Assembly (NCBI GenBank): GCA_022451485.1
Contig: JAKUQS010000003.1
Span: 62,001-126,000 of the forward strand
Source: Gammaproteobacteria bacterium
GTDB lineage: Bacteria > Pseudomonadota > Gammaproteobacteria > Arenicellales > UBA868
Length of the DNA: 64,000 nt
Reading direction: 5' to 3'
The position numbers and the translations under genes are program-made. The notes beneath the pieces were generated by a model. The model was given only the letters and a program-made list of their open reading frames with translations, was not told where the DNA came from and ran no database searches. Positions 25,286 through 33,909 of the stretch are shown piece by piece; the first letter of the stretch is position 1; the number at the start of each line of letters is the position of its first letter.

Positions 25286-26149
25286 ATGGAAGAAACACCA
25301 CACATTACTGAAGTCAACGCAACAACCTTTGAAATCGAAGTCATCGCACAATCCCACGAAAGACCGGTGGCTGTCGATTTTTGGGCTGACTGGTGCGCGC
25401 CGTGCAAAATGCTAATGCCGATACTGGCGGATCTAGCGGATGAATACGACGGCCGTTTCCACCTAGCCAAAGTCAATACAGACAAAGAACAACAGTTGGC
25501 AATGGACCACGGCGTGCGCAGCCTGCCGACCGTTAAACTTTTTAAAGACGGTAAAATAATCGACGAATTCATGGGCGCTTTACCCGAATCAGCCATTCGC
25601 CAATTTCTTGATCGACATGTTGGTAATGTAACTGACGACCTCATTGGGAATGCTCGAGAACTTGCCGAAGCAGGTCAACTAACGGACGCTCTTTCTGTCT
25701 TGCATCAAGCCCGTGAAAGCAGTCCAGATTATGATCCCGTTCACCTCGAGATCACCCGGTTGCAACTTGATCTCGGCGACACTGACGCTGCACAGGCCGC
25801 ATTAAAGAAAGTCAGCCCAAAGGAACAGCATTCGACTGAATGCAAAGCGCTTGCTGGACGAATCGCCTTGGCCGTAGCCGCAGCCACCGGTGGCGATCTC
25901 GCGTCGCTGGAAAGACGGGTACTGGAAGACGACAATGATCTCAATGCCCGCCATGAACTCGGTATTGCACATTTTGCAGCAGGCAATGTCGAGCCGGCAA
26001 TGGAACAGTTACTCGAAGTAATTCGCCGCGGCAACGGCAATCCCAAAGACGCTGCTAGGATGGAGTTGGTAAGGATTTTCGAGGTTACCGGCGCGCAGGA
26101 CGAGCGCGTTTCCCGCTACCGCCGGCTGCTGGCACAGGCACTCAACTAA
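25286..26149 (+). CDS. thioredoxin-TPR co-chaperone (YbbN/CnoX family)
   Basis: 287 aa. N-terminal thioredoxin domain (about 1-115) with DFWADWCAPCKMLMPIL, so an intact CxxC (CAPC) is present, unlike E. coli CnoX with SxxC; cis-Pro in SLPTVKLFKDGK. Residues 120-280 are tetratricopeptide-like helices (NARELAEAGQLTDALSVLHQ, then repeats with DAAQAALKK and RHELGIAHFAAGN). Known family role: holdase co-chaperone protecting proteins from chlorine or oxidative damage and feeding GroEL. Its 3' end overlaps convergent xerD by 8 bp. A TATGATAAT sequence at 25223-25231 is a possible -10 region. Confidence 0.9.
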   Translation: MEETPHITEVNATTFEIEVIAQSHERPVAVDFWADWCAPCKMLMPILADLADEYDGRFHLAKVNTDKEQQLAMDHGVRSLPTVKLFKDGKIIDEFMGALPESAIRQFLDRHVGNVTDDLIGNARELAEAGQLTDALSVLHQARESSPDYDPVHLEITRLQLDLGDTDAAQAALKKVSPKEQHSTECKALAGRIALAVAAATGGDLASLERRVLEDDNDLNARHELGIAHFAAGNVEPAMEQLLEVIRRGNGNPKDAARMELVRIFEVTGAQDERVSRYRRLLAQALN

Positions 26150-27077
26150 CTGGCAGACCTGGACCCCCGCGGGGATGATGGCGCGCGTGCAAAGAACGCA
26201 AACGATCCCGTGCGACATGCGTGTAAATTTGTGTCGTTGATAAATCAGCATGGCCAAGCAACATCTGGACACTGCGTAAATCCGCGCCGTGATTAAGCAA
26301 ATGTGTCGCAAACGCGTGTCGCAGCGTATGGGGGGTTACCCCCGCGCTAATACCAGCGTGTTTAGAGTAACGACGAATCATTTGCCAGAATGCCTGACGA
26401 GTCATTGAGCGCCCGCGCCGCGTCACAAAAACAGAATCAGACAACCGGGCATCAAGAATCTCGGGCCGAGAATCGCTGAGATAACGGCGTAACCAATCCA
26501 ACGCTTCCTCACCAAGAGGAACGATACGCTCGCGGCCACCCTTTCCTGTCACCCTAACCAAACCAGCCGAACGATAATCAAGTTCAGACAACGCGAGGCC
26601 AACGAGCTCAGACACCCTGAGTCCGGTTGCATACAAAACCTCAATCATTGCGCGGTCCCGAAGACCCAACGCCGTACCCACGTTAGGCGCTTCCAACAAT
26701 CGAGTGACTGCGTCTTCTGACAGGCTGACCGGGAGAGGACGTCCCATGACTGGCGATGCAACTTCACTAGTGGGATCCACATCAATCAACGTTTCACGCA
26801 ACAGATAACGGTAAAACCGCCGCAAAGTCGACAACCGTCTAGCTGAAGACTTAGCAGAAATACCTCGTTTTACGGACGTGGCGAGATAGGCCAAAACATC
26901 AGGACGACTGGCCTTGGAAAGATACGGCTGTCTTTTCGACAGCCATTTAGCAAATTGCGCAAGGTCATTTCGATAAGCAGAGAGTGTATTCTCCCGTAAA
27001 CCAGCCTCCTGCCATGCCGCATCAAGAAACCGATCAATGATTTCAGCGTTAGGAACGACTGTTTGAACAACCGCCAT
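26142..27077 (-). CDS. xerD: site-specific tyrosine recombinase XerD
   Basis: 311 aa. Catalytic residues all visible: Arg154 in ATGLRVSELVG, Lys179 in VTGKGGRERIVPLG, His250 and Arg253 in TPHTLRHAFATHLLNHGADL, His276 in LLGHADLSTTQ, and nucleophile Tyr285 in IYTHVA. The N-terminal SAM-like domain (NTLSAYRNDLAQFAKWL) is intact. With XerC it resolves chromosome dimers at dif. No dif-like site noticed in the window. XerD rather than XerC is inferred from ATGLRVSELVGL and the HTLRHAFATHLLNHGADLR pattern and from its place near rplS/trmD, common in gammaproteobacteria. It shares one base with the upstream TPR gene (TAATG). Confidence 0.92.
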   Translation of the reverse strand: MAVVQTVVPNAEIIDRFLDAAWQEAGLRENTLSAYRNDLAQFAKWLSKRQPYLSKASRPDVLAYLATSVKRGISAKSSARRLSTLRRFYRYLLRETLIDVDPTSEVASPVMGRPLPVSLSEDAVTRLLEAPNVGTALGLRDRAMIEVLYATGLRVSELVGLALSELDYRSAGLVRVTGKGGRERIVPLGEEALDWLRRYLSDSRPEILDARLSDSVFVTRRGRSMTRQAFWQMIRRYSKHAGISAGVTPHTLRHAFATHLLNHGADLRSVQMLLGHADLSTTQIYTHVARDRLRSLHARHHPRGGPGLPVS

Positions 27078-28918
27078 TAGCGTTTATCTACTGCCTGTAA
27101 CAGTTTGAGTTGTTGAAGTCGCTGACGGATTTGCAAGCGCCGTTTTTCATTTTGGGTCACGCGCAACAATCCTGAGTAGGTCATGCGAGCATCTTCATAG
27201 AAACCGCCTTCGGTCATGGCATCGGCCGCCTGGAAACGGGCACTCAATCCCCACGAGTCGTGGTCTTGTCCCTGTCCCTGGCCCTTGGCGGACCGCAGAT
27301 AAAGTTCAGCGGCTTTTGCTGCATGACCTTCACCGGCCTGTGATTCAGCCATCCAAAATAGCAATTCACGCCGCTGCCCAGCAGTCAAACCATGGGCGGC
27401 CACCGCTTGGAACAGTTCGAGCGCCAGATCATGTCGATCGATAATCTGAAGGTCAAAAGCCACCTGCATTATGCGATCCAGTTGCTCTGGGTCTATTTCT
27501 TTTATTCGTCGAAGGTGCTCGACTAAAATACGCGTGCCAACGCTAGCGTTGCCAGCAAAAACTTCTGTGCGTGCCCGGCGCAGCAGCCACTCAAGCTCAC
27601 TCATACCGCCCGGGGGAGATCGAATATACGCATTAAAAATAGCGGCAAGATCAAAGCGATTTTCTCTTAATGAGAACGCAGCCATTCTGATTGCCACATC
27701 ATCTGTCAGGATCGTATCTGCCGAACCAAGACGCTTTTGACTGTAAAACATCATTACGATAGGTTCGAGACCATTTTTCGCTAACGAACGGACCAACTTG
27801 ACCAGGGCCTCACCCCCGCCCTCACCATCGTCAGCGGACGATGCGATGTGCGCATAGATCGCCCTGGCAACCGATGGATGATCGGGCGACACATCCTTCG
27901 CAAAGCGCAGCCATGATGCCGTATCACCAACCAGCAGATGTTGCCGATTAGCCACTTCGTTTGCGAGAAGCCCATAAGCGTCGAGTAAGGTCGCGATGGA
28001 TACAGTGCCAAGAACACCAAGGCTGGTTTCACCATGCGATAACAAACTCTCCAACGCACGAGCCCGCCCCTCAAGATCACCAGCAAGGCGTGACGCCTCA
28101 GCGCTAATTCCCAATCGCAGCCTCTCCAACTGCGTGTCGCCTTGCGTCTCCTCTTTGAGCTGAGTCATCTCAACCATGGTCAACTCCGGCGACGTAGCAC
28201 CTTCACGCAAACGCGCAATGGAAAGCAATAATTGAACCTGAACGCCTTGGAGATCAGCCAGTTCTAGCGCGGCCAATGTGGGTTCATCATGTAGCAGGAG
28301 AATCTTAGCGCGTAATAATTTCCATTCGCTATCGTCTGGATAAAACTCAAACTGAAACCGAATAGAGGCAACATAGGCATCGTCGACTCGACCATCGGCC
28401 AGATAGTTTTCGATAAGAATTCGGCGAGCCTGAATCGACTGATTCGGCGCACTCGCAGTGTCCAGCAACAATTGACGCAGTACGTGCCGTGCCGAAGCAT
28501 ATGCGCCTACTGCGGTAAACGTTGTAGCCAGCAGAAGTCTCGCATCACGGGCCTGGCCGGCGGACAACATCGGCAACGTCTGCTCTAGACGCGCGATCAA
28601 GGACTGCCAGCGTTGCTGCTGGTTAAGAACTTCCCACAACTCGTGTTCCCACGCATACCAGTGGGGGCTGCCTAAATCAGGCTGTTCGGAAAGAATCAGT
28701 GTTTCGGCAAGTGACAGCGCTCCCTGTCGCCGAAGTTCACGCACTCGGCGGAGGCTGACACCATCCTGCAGTGGTCGAACACCGACCGTCGGCGTCGAAA
28801 GAACTTCCTCCGCTTGCTCGGCCAATACAGGACCAGCACACAAAAGCAGCCAGGACACACCAACGGCGAACCGAACCGGTCCTTTACATCTACTGTTTAA
28901 TTCCCGTGATCGCTGCAT
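27077..28918 (-). CDS. exported TPR-like repeat protein of unknown function
   Basis: 613 aa, not assigned to a named family. Seen: a signal-peptide-like N-terminus with hydrophobic core FAVGVSWLLLCAGPVLA, cleaving about residue 33; then long alternating helical segments with TPR-like spacing (LLLATTFTAVGAYASARHVL; YLADGRVDDAYVASIRFQFE; ELFQAVAAHGLTAGQRRELL; ARFQAADAMTEGGFYEDARM). Probably periplasmic scaffold, or an outer-membrane-associated assembly factor. It directly precedes xerD and the two are coupled. A GC hairpin (GCCGG/CCGGC, 28978-28992) sits just upstream, after rplS, and may weakly terminate the ribosomal operon. Confidence 0.75.
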   Translation of the reverse strand: MQRSRELNSRCKGPVRFAVGVSWLLLCAGPVLAEQAEEVLSTPTVGVRPLQDGVSLRRVRELRRQGALSLAETLILSEQPDLGSPHWYAWEHELWEVLNQQQRWQSLIARLEQTLPMLSAGQARDARLLLATTFTAVGAYASARHVLRQLLLDTASAPNQSIQARRILIENYLADGRVDDAYVASIRFQFEFYPDDSEWKLLRAKILLLHDEPTLAALELADLQGVQVQLLLSIARLREGATSPELTMVEMTQLKEETQGDTQLERLRLGISAEASRLAGDLEGRARALESLLSHGETSLGVLGTVSIATLLDAYGLLANEVANRQHLLVGDTASWLRFAKDVSPDHPSVARAIYAHIASSADDGEGGGEALVKLVRSLAKNGLEPIVMMFYSQKRLGSADTILTDDVAIRMAAFSLRENRFDLAAIFNAYIRSPPGGMSELEWLLRRARTEVFAGNASVGTRILVEHLRRIKEIDPEQLDRIMQVAFDLQIIDRHDLALELFQAVAAHGLTAGQRRELLFWMAESQAGEGHAAKAAELYLRSAKGQGQGQDHDSWGLSARFQAADAMTEGGFYEDARMTYSGLLRVTQNEKRRLQIRQRLQQLKLLQAVDKR

Positions 28919-28998
28919 GGCATAGCGGTTCGAGAAGGAAGCGCTTGAGCCTCAGCCTAATGACCACTCAAGAGCCCGCCGGTCACCCCGGCAAGGCA

Positions 28999-29346
28999 TC
29001 AGGAAATCTTTTCCTTGATCCTGGCCGATTTTCCACGAAGCTCGCGGAGATAGTAGAGTTTGGCTCGGCGCACATCACCACGGCGTTTGCGCTCGATTGA
29101 CACAACCAGTGGGCTGTGCGTCTGAAATACGCGCTCGACACCCTCTCCAGAGGAGAGTTTGCGTACTGTGAACGACGAATTAATGCCACGATTTTTCTTT
29201 GCGATCACGACTCCTTCAAACGCCTGGAGGCGTTCACGAGTTCCTTCCGTGACCTTAATTTGCACGCGAACCGTGTCTCCCGGCCCAAATTCGGGTACAT
29301 CGGTCTTCAGTTGCTCTTGTTCTAGTTCCTGGATTAGGTTGCCCAT
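28999..29346 (-). CDS. rplS: 50S ribosomal protein L19
   Basis: 115 aa from ATG 29346, with AGGAGAG upstream; the open frame continues into trmD but L19 starts with [11 protein letters not shown]. Seen: [20 protein letters not shown] then [20 protein letters not shown] and [20 protein letters not shown] with [20 protein letters not shown], conserved L19 features at the 30S-50S interface. Only one base separates the trmD stop and this start (TGAGATG), so the pair is translationally coupled. Last gene of the ffh-rpsP-rimM-trmD-rplS block. Confidence 0.98.
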   Translation of the reverse strand: MGNLIQELEQEQLKTDVPEFGPGDTVRVQIKVTEGTRERLQAFEGVVIAKKNRGINSSFTVRKLSSGEGVERVFQTHSPLVVSIERKRRGDVRRAKLYYLRELRGKSARIKEKIS

Positions 29347-29347
29347 C

Positions 29348-30091
29348 TCAACTCTCCTGCACGTGGCTCTCGCGTCTGTAAAGATCGAGCAATTCGCGCT
29401 GCTCATCTGTCAATTCAATGTCTCTCAACAACTCCGGGCGCTTTTGCCAAGTCCGCCCCAATGCCTGCTTCATTCGCCATCGGCGAATTTCCTCATGGTG
29501 CCCACTCAAAAGAACAGGCGGAACCTGATCCTCTCCGTACACTTCAGGTCGCGTGTAATGCGGCCAATCGAGCAGTCCTGCAGTGAAGGAATCGCTCTTG
29601 ACTGAATCTTCATTACCGAGCACCCCAGGCAGGTATCTTACCAGAGCCTCGATCAAAACCATTGCCGGCAATTCACCACCGGATAAAACGTAATCCCCGA
29701 TAGAGATTTCTTCGTCAATCTCAGCCTCGAGCACGCGCTCGTCTACGCCCTCGTAACGACCGGCCAATAAGACCAATCCAGCCTCACCGGCCAGTTCCCT
29801 GACCCGTTTCTGCTCCAACCGTCGCCCCTGCGGAGACAAATAAATCACTCGGCCTCGGACAGCTGCCCTGGCACTGCTAATGGCCTGATCAAGCGGCGCT
29901 GCCATCATCACCATACCAGGCCCGCCACCGTAAGGCCGATCATCGACCTGTCGGTGGTTGTCTTCGGTAAAATCACGTGGATTTCGAAACTCAAGTTGTA
30001 ATTGACCGACCTCAAGCGCCCGGCGTGTCATTCCCTCACACACAAAACTGTCAAACATCTGAGGGAAAATAGTAACGATGGCAATTTGCAT
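29348..30091 (-). CDS. trmD: tRNA (guanine-N1)-methyltransferase TrmD
   Basis: 247 aa. SPOUT-fold enzyme that methylates G37 of tRNAs, preventing frameshifts. Seen: [53 protein letters not shown]; the trefoil-knot SAM region [20 protein letters not shown] with [13 protein letters not shown]; and [28 protein letters not shown] is a TrmD fingerprint. Standard length. Lies in the conserved rimM-trmD-rplS order, 35 bp after rimM. Confidence 0.98.
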   Translation of the reverse strand: MQIAIVTIFPQMFDSFVCEGMTRRALEVGQLQLEFRNPRDFTEDNHRQVDDRPYGGGPGMVMMAAPLDQAISSARAAVRGRVIYLSPQGRRLEQKRVRELAGEAGLVLLAGRYEGVDERVLEAEIDEEISIGDYVLSGGELPAMVLIEALVRYLPGVLGNEDSVKSDSFTAGLLDWPHYTRPEVYGEDQVPPVLLSGHHEEIRRWRMKQALGRTWQKRPELLRDIELTDEQRELLDLYRRESHVQES

Positions 30092-30126
30092 AGTCCCCCC
30101 AGTTAGCCGATGACAACCCGCGACAT

Positions 30127-30636
30127 TTAGTAGTCGCGTTCCCAGTGGACTCGAATGTGACGATCTTTGAGGTCTACCTGATCGACCGTCACCGTCGTAT
30201 AGGGAATGAGCAGTTCGGACTCTCCTTTGACGACCAACACATCATTAGCGCCAGTTTCTAAAAGATCTGCAACAACGCCCAGCGTCTCGCCCGCCATATT
30301 CAGCACTGTCAGACCCTTAAGGTCCCGCCAGTAGAATTCGCCGTCTACCGGGGACTCTAACTGATCGGATCGAATGGAAATCTCTGAACCAATCAAGGTG
30401 CGTGCTGCTTCGCGATCGATGCACCCTTCCAGTTGAGCGACCACGGTATTGGCTTGTAATCGACCAGCAACCACTCGCACCTCGTTCCATTCATTTCCCT
30501 GGCGCAGTAACCACGTATCGTAGCCAAGGATATCGCCACGCTGGCGACAATAGTCAAAAATGCGAACCCATCCGTGCACACCAAACAGACCACTGATCCG
30601 GCCCACGACCACCGTATCAGCTGAAGGCCCTACCAC
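30127..30636 (-). CDS. rimM: 16S rRNA processing protein RimM
   Basis: 169 aa from GTG 30636. Seen: [20 protein letters not shown], the RimM N-terminal barrel; the linker [18 protein letters not shown]; and the C-terminal PRC barrel [20 protein letters not shown] with NDVLVV and ELLIPYT. Assists 30S head maturation by binding S19. Lies between rpsP (36 bp upstream) and trmD as in most gammaproteobacteria. Candidate ribosome site GGGAAAATA before the GTG. Confidence 0.96.
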   Translation of the reverse strand: MVGPSADTVVVGRISGLFGVHGWVRIFDYCRQRGDILGYDTWLLRQGNEWNEVRVVAGRLQANTVVAQLEGCIDREAARTLIGSEISIRSDQLESPVDGEFYWRDLKGLTVLNMAGETLGVVADLLETGANDVLVVKGESELLIPYTTVTVDQVDLKDRHIRVHWERDY

Positions 30637-30672
30637 TATTTTCCCGAAGGCAGCGCCTGCAACTACCCCCTA

Positions 30673-30930
30673 TCAGGCTGCAGCGGCCTCCCGCCTTACC
30701 TGTTTCAAAATACCAGCAACCCGCTCCGATGGCTGGGCCCCCTGACTGATCCAGTAATCAACGCGAGCACTGTCAAGGCGGAGCCGCTCTTCCTGACCCG
30801 TCGCCATGGGATTGTAAAAACCAACCCGCTCGATAAATCGACCGCGCGGCTGTCGCCTCTGATCGGACACCACAATCGAATAAAACGGACGTTTCTTGGA
30901 ACCGCCGCGCGCAAACCGAATCGTTACCAT
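30673..30930 (-). CDS. rpsP: 30S ribosomal protein S16
   Basis: 85 aa. Seen: [20 protein letters not shown] then [20 protein letters not shown], an S16 fingerprint, and [20 protein letters not shown]. Normal length (about 80-90). The 75-bp gap to ffh contains an inverted repeat of GTCGAC (30988-30993 and 31001-31006) that could form a hairpin after ffh, and presumably an internal promoter for the ribosomal-protein part. Confidence 0.98.
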   Translation of the reverse strand: MVTIRFARGGSKKRPFYSIVVSDQRRQPRGRFIERVGFYNPMATGQEERLRLDSARVDYWISQGAQPSERVAGILKQVRREAAAA

Positions 30931-31005
30931 GAATCTAACCCCATACTGCTCGTGCCAAAATTGGAACCGCTAATTTTAACATGAGTTGTCGACCGCAGAC
31001 GTCGA

Positions 31006-32373
31006 CTATTGCCCAAACGGTGGGAGGCCAGGCATCCCCCCTGGTTTCAGCTGCCCCATCATCTGGCCAAGACCCCCTTTACGCTTTGCTTTCTTCATCA
31101 TTTTTTGCATTTGCGTAAACTGCTTGAGCAGTCGATTCACTTCTTGCACCTGCGTACCAGACCCCTTGGCAATGCGCTTTTTTCTCGATCCCTTAATCGT
31201 GGCGGGGAACACCCGTTCACCGGGTGTCATCGAGTTAATGATGGCCACCAAGCGACGACTTTCCTGATTGTTTGCTCGATCAAGCACCGCAGGCGGTAAC
31301 TGGCCAACCCCCGGTAATTTCTCTATTAAACTTGAGATTCCGCCCATTTTCTCCATCTGTTCCAGCTGATCACGAAAGTCGGCTAGATCGAAGCCCTTAC
31401 CCCGACTAATTTTCTTAGCAACCTTGGCGGCCTGTTCCTGGTCTACTTTTCTCTCGACCTCCTCCACCAAACCGACCACATCACCCATTCCAAGGATGCG
31501 CGAAGCAATGCGGTCTGGGAAAAAGGGTTCGAGCGCATCGAGGCCTTCTCCAACGCCAATAAACTTAATCGGGCAACCCGTTACATGACGGACCGACAAC
31601 GCGGCGCCCCCGCGCGCATCACTGTCGGCCTTGGTCAACACAACTCCCGTCAAATCAAGCGCCTGATTGAAATGATGGGCGCTGGTAACCGCATCCTGGC
31701 CCGTCATGGAATCGATCACGAACAAAGTTTCTACTGGAGTAATCGCCTCATGCAGTTGTCGAACCTCGTTCATCATTTGCTCATCAACGTGCAGGCGGCC
31801 CGCCGTATCTACCAGGACCACGTCGGCCCCCATACGTCGCGCGTGTGCCAATGCATCGGTCGCGATCGCTATCGGCTCTTTCCCTTCGCCCTGGAAACAA
31901 GCCACATCGGCTTCTTCGGCTAATCTTGCCAACTGCTCCATCGCGGCCGGTCGATAAACGTCCGTGCTGACCACCAGTACCTGACGCGACTCGCGCTGCT
32001 TTAACAAACGCGCCAACTTGGCCACTGTGGTTGTCTTTCCCGCACCCTGCAATCCCACCAACATAACAACTGCTGGCGGCCGAACAGCAAGGTTGAGCGC
32101 GTCATTGTGTATGCCCATCAGTTCAACCAACTGGTCATGCACGATCTTGATGACCACCTGACCTGGCGTCAGGCTACGGGTCACCTCTTCGCCAACAGCC
32201 CGCTCTCGTACTCCATCGACGAACTGCTTAACTACCGGCAATGCAACATCAGCCTCAAGCAAAGCAACACGAATATCGCGTAAAGCCTCCGCGATGCTGG
32301 CTTCTGTCAGTCGGGCACTTCCACGAATACCACGAAAGGTCTGCTTTAGGCGCTCACCGAGTTGATTAAACAT
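31006..32373 (-). CDS. ffh: signal recognition particle protein Ffh
   Basis: 455 aa GTPase that binds 4.5S RNA and signal sequences for cotranslational membrane targeting. Seen: P-loop VGLQGAGKTTTVAKLARLL near residue 107; closing loop VDTAGRLHVDEQMMNEV; TKADSDARGGAALSVRHVTG; and a Met-rich M domain with FPATIKGSRKKRIAKGSGTQ then QFTQMQKMMKKAKRKGGLGQ and MMGQLKPGGMPG. Full length. It is the first gene of the ffh-rpsP-rimM-trmD-rplS block and lies divergent from the CcsA-type gene. Confidence 0.98.
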   Translation of the reverse strand: MFNQLGERLKQTFRGIRGSARLTEASIAEALRDIRVALLEADVALPVVKQFVDGVRERAVGEEVTRSLTPGQVVIKIVHDQLVELMGIHNDALNLAVRPPAVVMLVGLQGAGKTTTVAKLARLLKQRESRQVLVVSTDVYRPAAMEQLARLAEEADVACFQGEGKEPIAIATDALAHARRMGADVVLVDTAGRLHVDEQMMNEVRQLHEAITPVETLFVIDSMTGQDAVTSAHHFNQALDLTGVVLTKADSDARGGAALSVRHVTGCPIKFIGVGEGLDALEPFFPDRIASRILGMGDVVGLVEEVERKVDQEQAAKVAKKISRGKGFDLADFRDQLEQMEKMGGISSLIEKLPGVGQLPPAVLDRANNQESRRLVAIINSMTPGERVFPATIKGSRKKRIAKGSGTQVQEVNRLLKQFTQMQKMMKKAKRKGGLGQMMGQLKPGGMPGLPPFGQ

Positions 32374-32451
32374 TAACGAGTCTCCATTGCCTTGTTGCCC
32401 AGTGACATTGCCTCTTCCCTCAGAGTCCGCACGATTTTACACTCCCGCGCT

Positions 32452-33270
32452 ATGCTAACCACGATCACTACCTTGATGGCAATCACCGGATATCTGACGG
32501 CAACATGGCTGGCCTATGGTCAGTTGAATAAGGACCCGCAGGTCAGTCCCCGTCCAAGCGCCTCTGTTGCCTGGGCGATGGGAGTGGCGATCGCCTGCCA
32601 TGCCGGCGCAGTATTTCCGGGTATCAATAATTTAGCTACTCTCAACCTCGCTCTGGGCTCAACGATTTCGATCGTGGCGCTCATCATCGTGGCCCTCTTT
32701 CTTGTTAGCGCCGTGCGTCAACCGATCCTTGCGCTCGCGTTCTTGCTGTTGCCCGTTGCTGCAGCGGCTGTTGCAATCGGTTCTATTTTCCCAGGGGACC
32801 CCCACCCACTCCGACTAACTAGCGGTTTAGCACTTGCACACAGCCTGGTCGCTGCTCTGGCGTATGCATTGCTCAGTTTGGCGGTGACACAAGCTCTGCT
32901 GGTCCGTGTTCAAGAACGCTCACTGAGGCAAAGACACTCGCTGGGCATAATTCGCTCCCTGCCACCGGTCGAGACCATGGAAACGTTACTGTTTCAGTTA
33001 ATCACCGTTGGTTTTGTCCTCCTCAGTATTACGCTACTGAGCGGTATCGGCTTTAGCAACCAACTGTTTGGAACCGCTTTTGTCTTTAATCACCACTCTG
33101 TTCTTTCGGTACTAGCCTGGTGCAGTTTCGCAACGCTGCTTGGGGGGCGCGTGTTCGCCGGTTGGCGTGGTCAGTTCGCCGTGCAATGGACACTGGCCAG
33201 TTTTATCCTGCTACTACTGGCCTATTTTGGGACTCGGTTTATCCTTGAAGTGCTGCTAGCTCAACCATGA
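32452..33270 (+). CDS. cytochrome c assembly protein CcsA/YpjD-type
   Basis: 272 aa from ATG 32452 (MLTTITTLMAITGYLTATWL); the frame extends 60 bp upstream but the extension lacks hydrophobic sequence and a ribosome site. About eight membrane segments. Seen: ASVAWAMGVAIACHAGAVFP; HSLVAALAYALLSLAVTQAL; and the WCSFATLLGGRVFAGWRGQF tail, resembling the cytochrome c assembly (CcsA/CcmC) core, with His residues in HHSVLSVLAW and LAHSLVAALAY as candidate haem ligands. The divergent position to ffh and the small size match the ypjD gene of gammaproteobacteria. Coupled to the DUF924 gene (ATGA). Confidence 0.88.
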   Translation: MLTTITTLMAITGYLTATWLAYGQLNKDPQVSPRPSASVAWAMGVAIACHAGAVFPGINNLATLNLALGSTISIVALIIVALFLVSAVRQPILALAFLLLPVAAAAVAIGSIFPGDPHPLRLTSGLALAHSLVAALAYALLSLAVTQALLVRVQERSLRQRHSLGIIRSLPPVETMETLLFQLITVGFVLLSITLLSGIGFSNQLFGTAFVFNHHSVLSVLAWCSFATLLGGRVFAGWRGQFAVQWTLASFILLLLAYFGTRFILEVLLAQP

Positions 33271-33905
33271 GCGACCTAGGCTATTCGGCGATCCTCGATT
33301 TCTGGTTTGATGGGGCACTGAACAACTCCGACGCGGCCGTCGCGCGCGTGAGTACGTGGTTTAAGCAATCCGACGATTTTGATGCCAAGATTTCAGAACG
33401 TTTCGCCCACCTGCCCCAAGCCGCACGTCTGGGCCGCCTAAATCATTGGTCGCACTCGTGTGAAGGAACACTCGCCATGATCTTGGTACTGGATCAGTTT
33501 CCGCGGAATCTTTTCCGCGACAACCCGGGCGCCTTTGCCTACGATGCTTTAGCGCTTAGTCACGCGGAAAAAGCGATCGAACAACAATACGATCGACAGC
33601 TTCATCCGCTTGCGGCTTCCTTCATGTACCTGCCCTTCGAACATGCCGAGCACTTGCCCACACAGAACCGCTCCGTCGCGCTATTTGAAGATTTATTGAA
33701 ACACGCGCCAACGGACCTGTATCCCATATTTGAACAATTCGTCGATTACGCTCACAGTCATCGCCAAGTGATCAAACGATTTGGACGATTCCCGCACCGA
33801 AACACTGTCCTTGGACGGAGTCCAACCAAAGAAGAGCTCGACTACCTTGCTTCCGGTGGGGAGACCTATGATGGGTCAGGCCATCCTGATGACAGCGCTG
33901 TTTAG
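33267..33905 (+). CDS. DUF924 family protein
   Basis: 212 aa. Seen: YSAILDFWFDGALNNSDAAV then VSTWFKQSDDFDAKISERFA, LAMILVLDQFPRNLFRDNPG, the central ASFMYLPFEHAEHLPTQNRS then EQFVDYAHSHRQVIKRFGRF, and C-terminal RSPTKEELDYLASGGETYDG. LDQFPRN, the YLPFEHAE motif and HRxVIxRFGRFPHRN are characteristic of DUF924, an all-helical, soluble family with no established function. Start overlaps the preceding stop. Its convergent neighbour, the Rieske gene, ends 4 bp away. Confidence 0.92.
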   Translation: MSDLGYSAILDFWFDGALNNSDAAVARVSTWFKQSDDFDAKISERFAHLPQAARLGRLNHWSHSCEGTLAMILVLDQFPRNLFRDNPGAFAYDALALSHAEKAIEQQYDRQLHPLAASFMYLPFEHAEHLPTQNRSVALFEDLLKHAPTDLYPIFEQFVDYAHSHRQVIKRFGRFPHRNTVLGRSPTKEELDYLASGGETYDGSGHPDDSAV

Positions 33906-33909
33906 CAGT

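Noticed and set aside
28978-28992. Intrinsic terminator after rplS
   Set aside because: Only a 5-bp GC hairpin with no T-rich tail on the minus strand; mentioned but not called.
29348-29406. Extended start for L19 upstream of 29346
   Set aside because: The extension lies inside trmD, and L19 proteins begin with the [10 protein letters not shown]-type sequence next to a good ribosome site.
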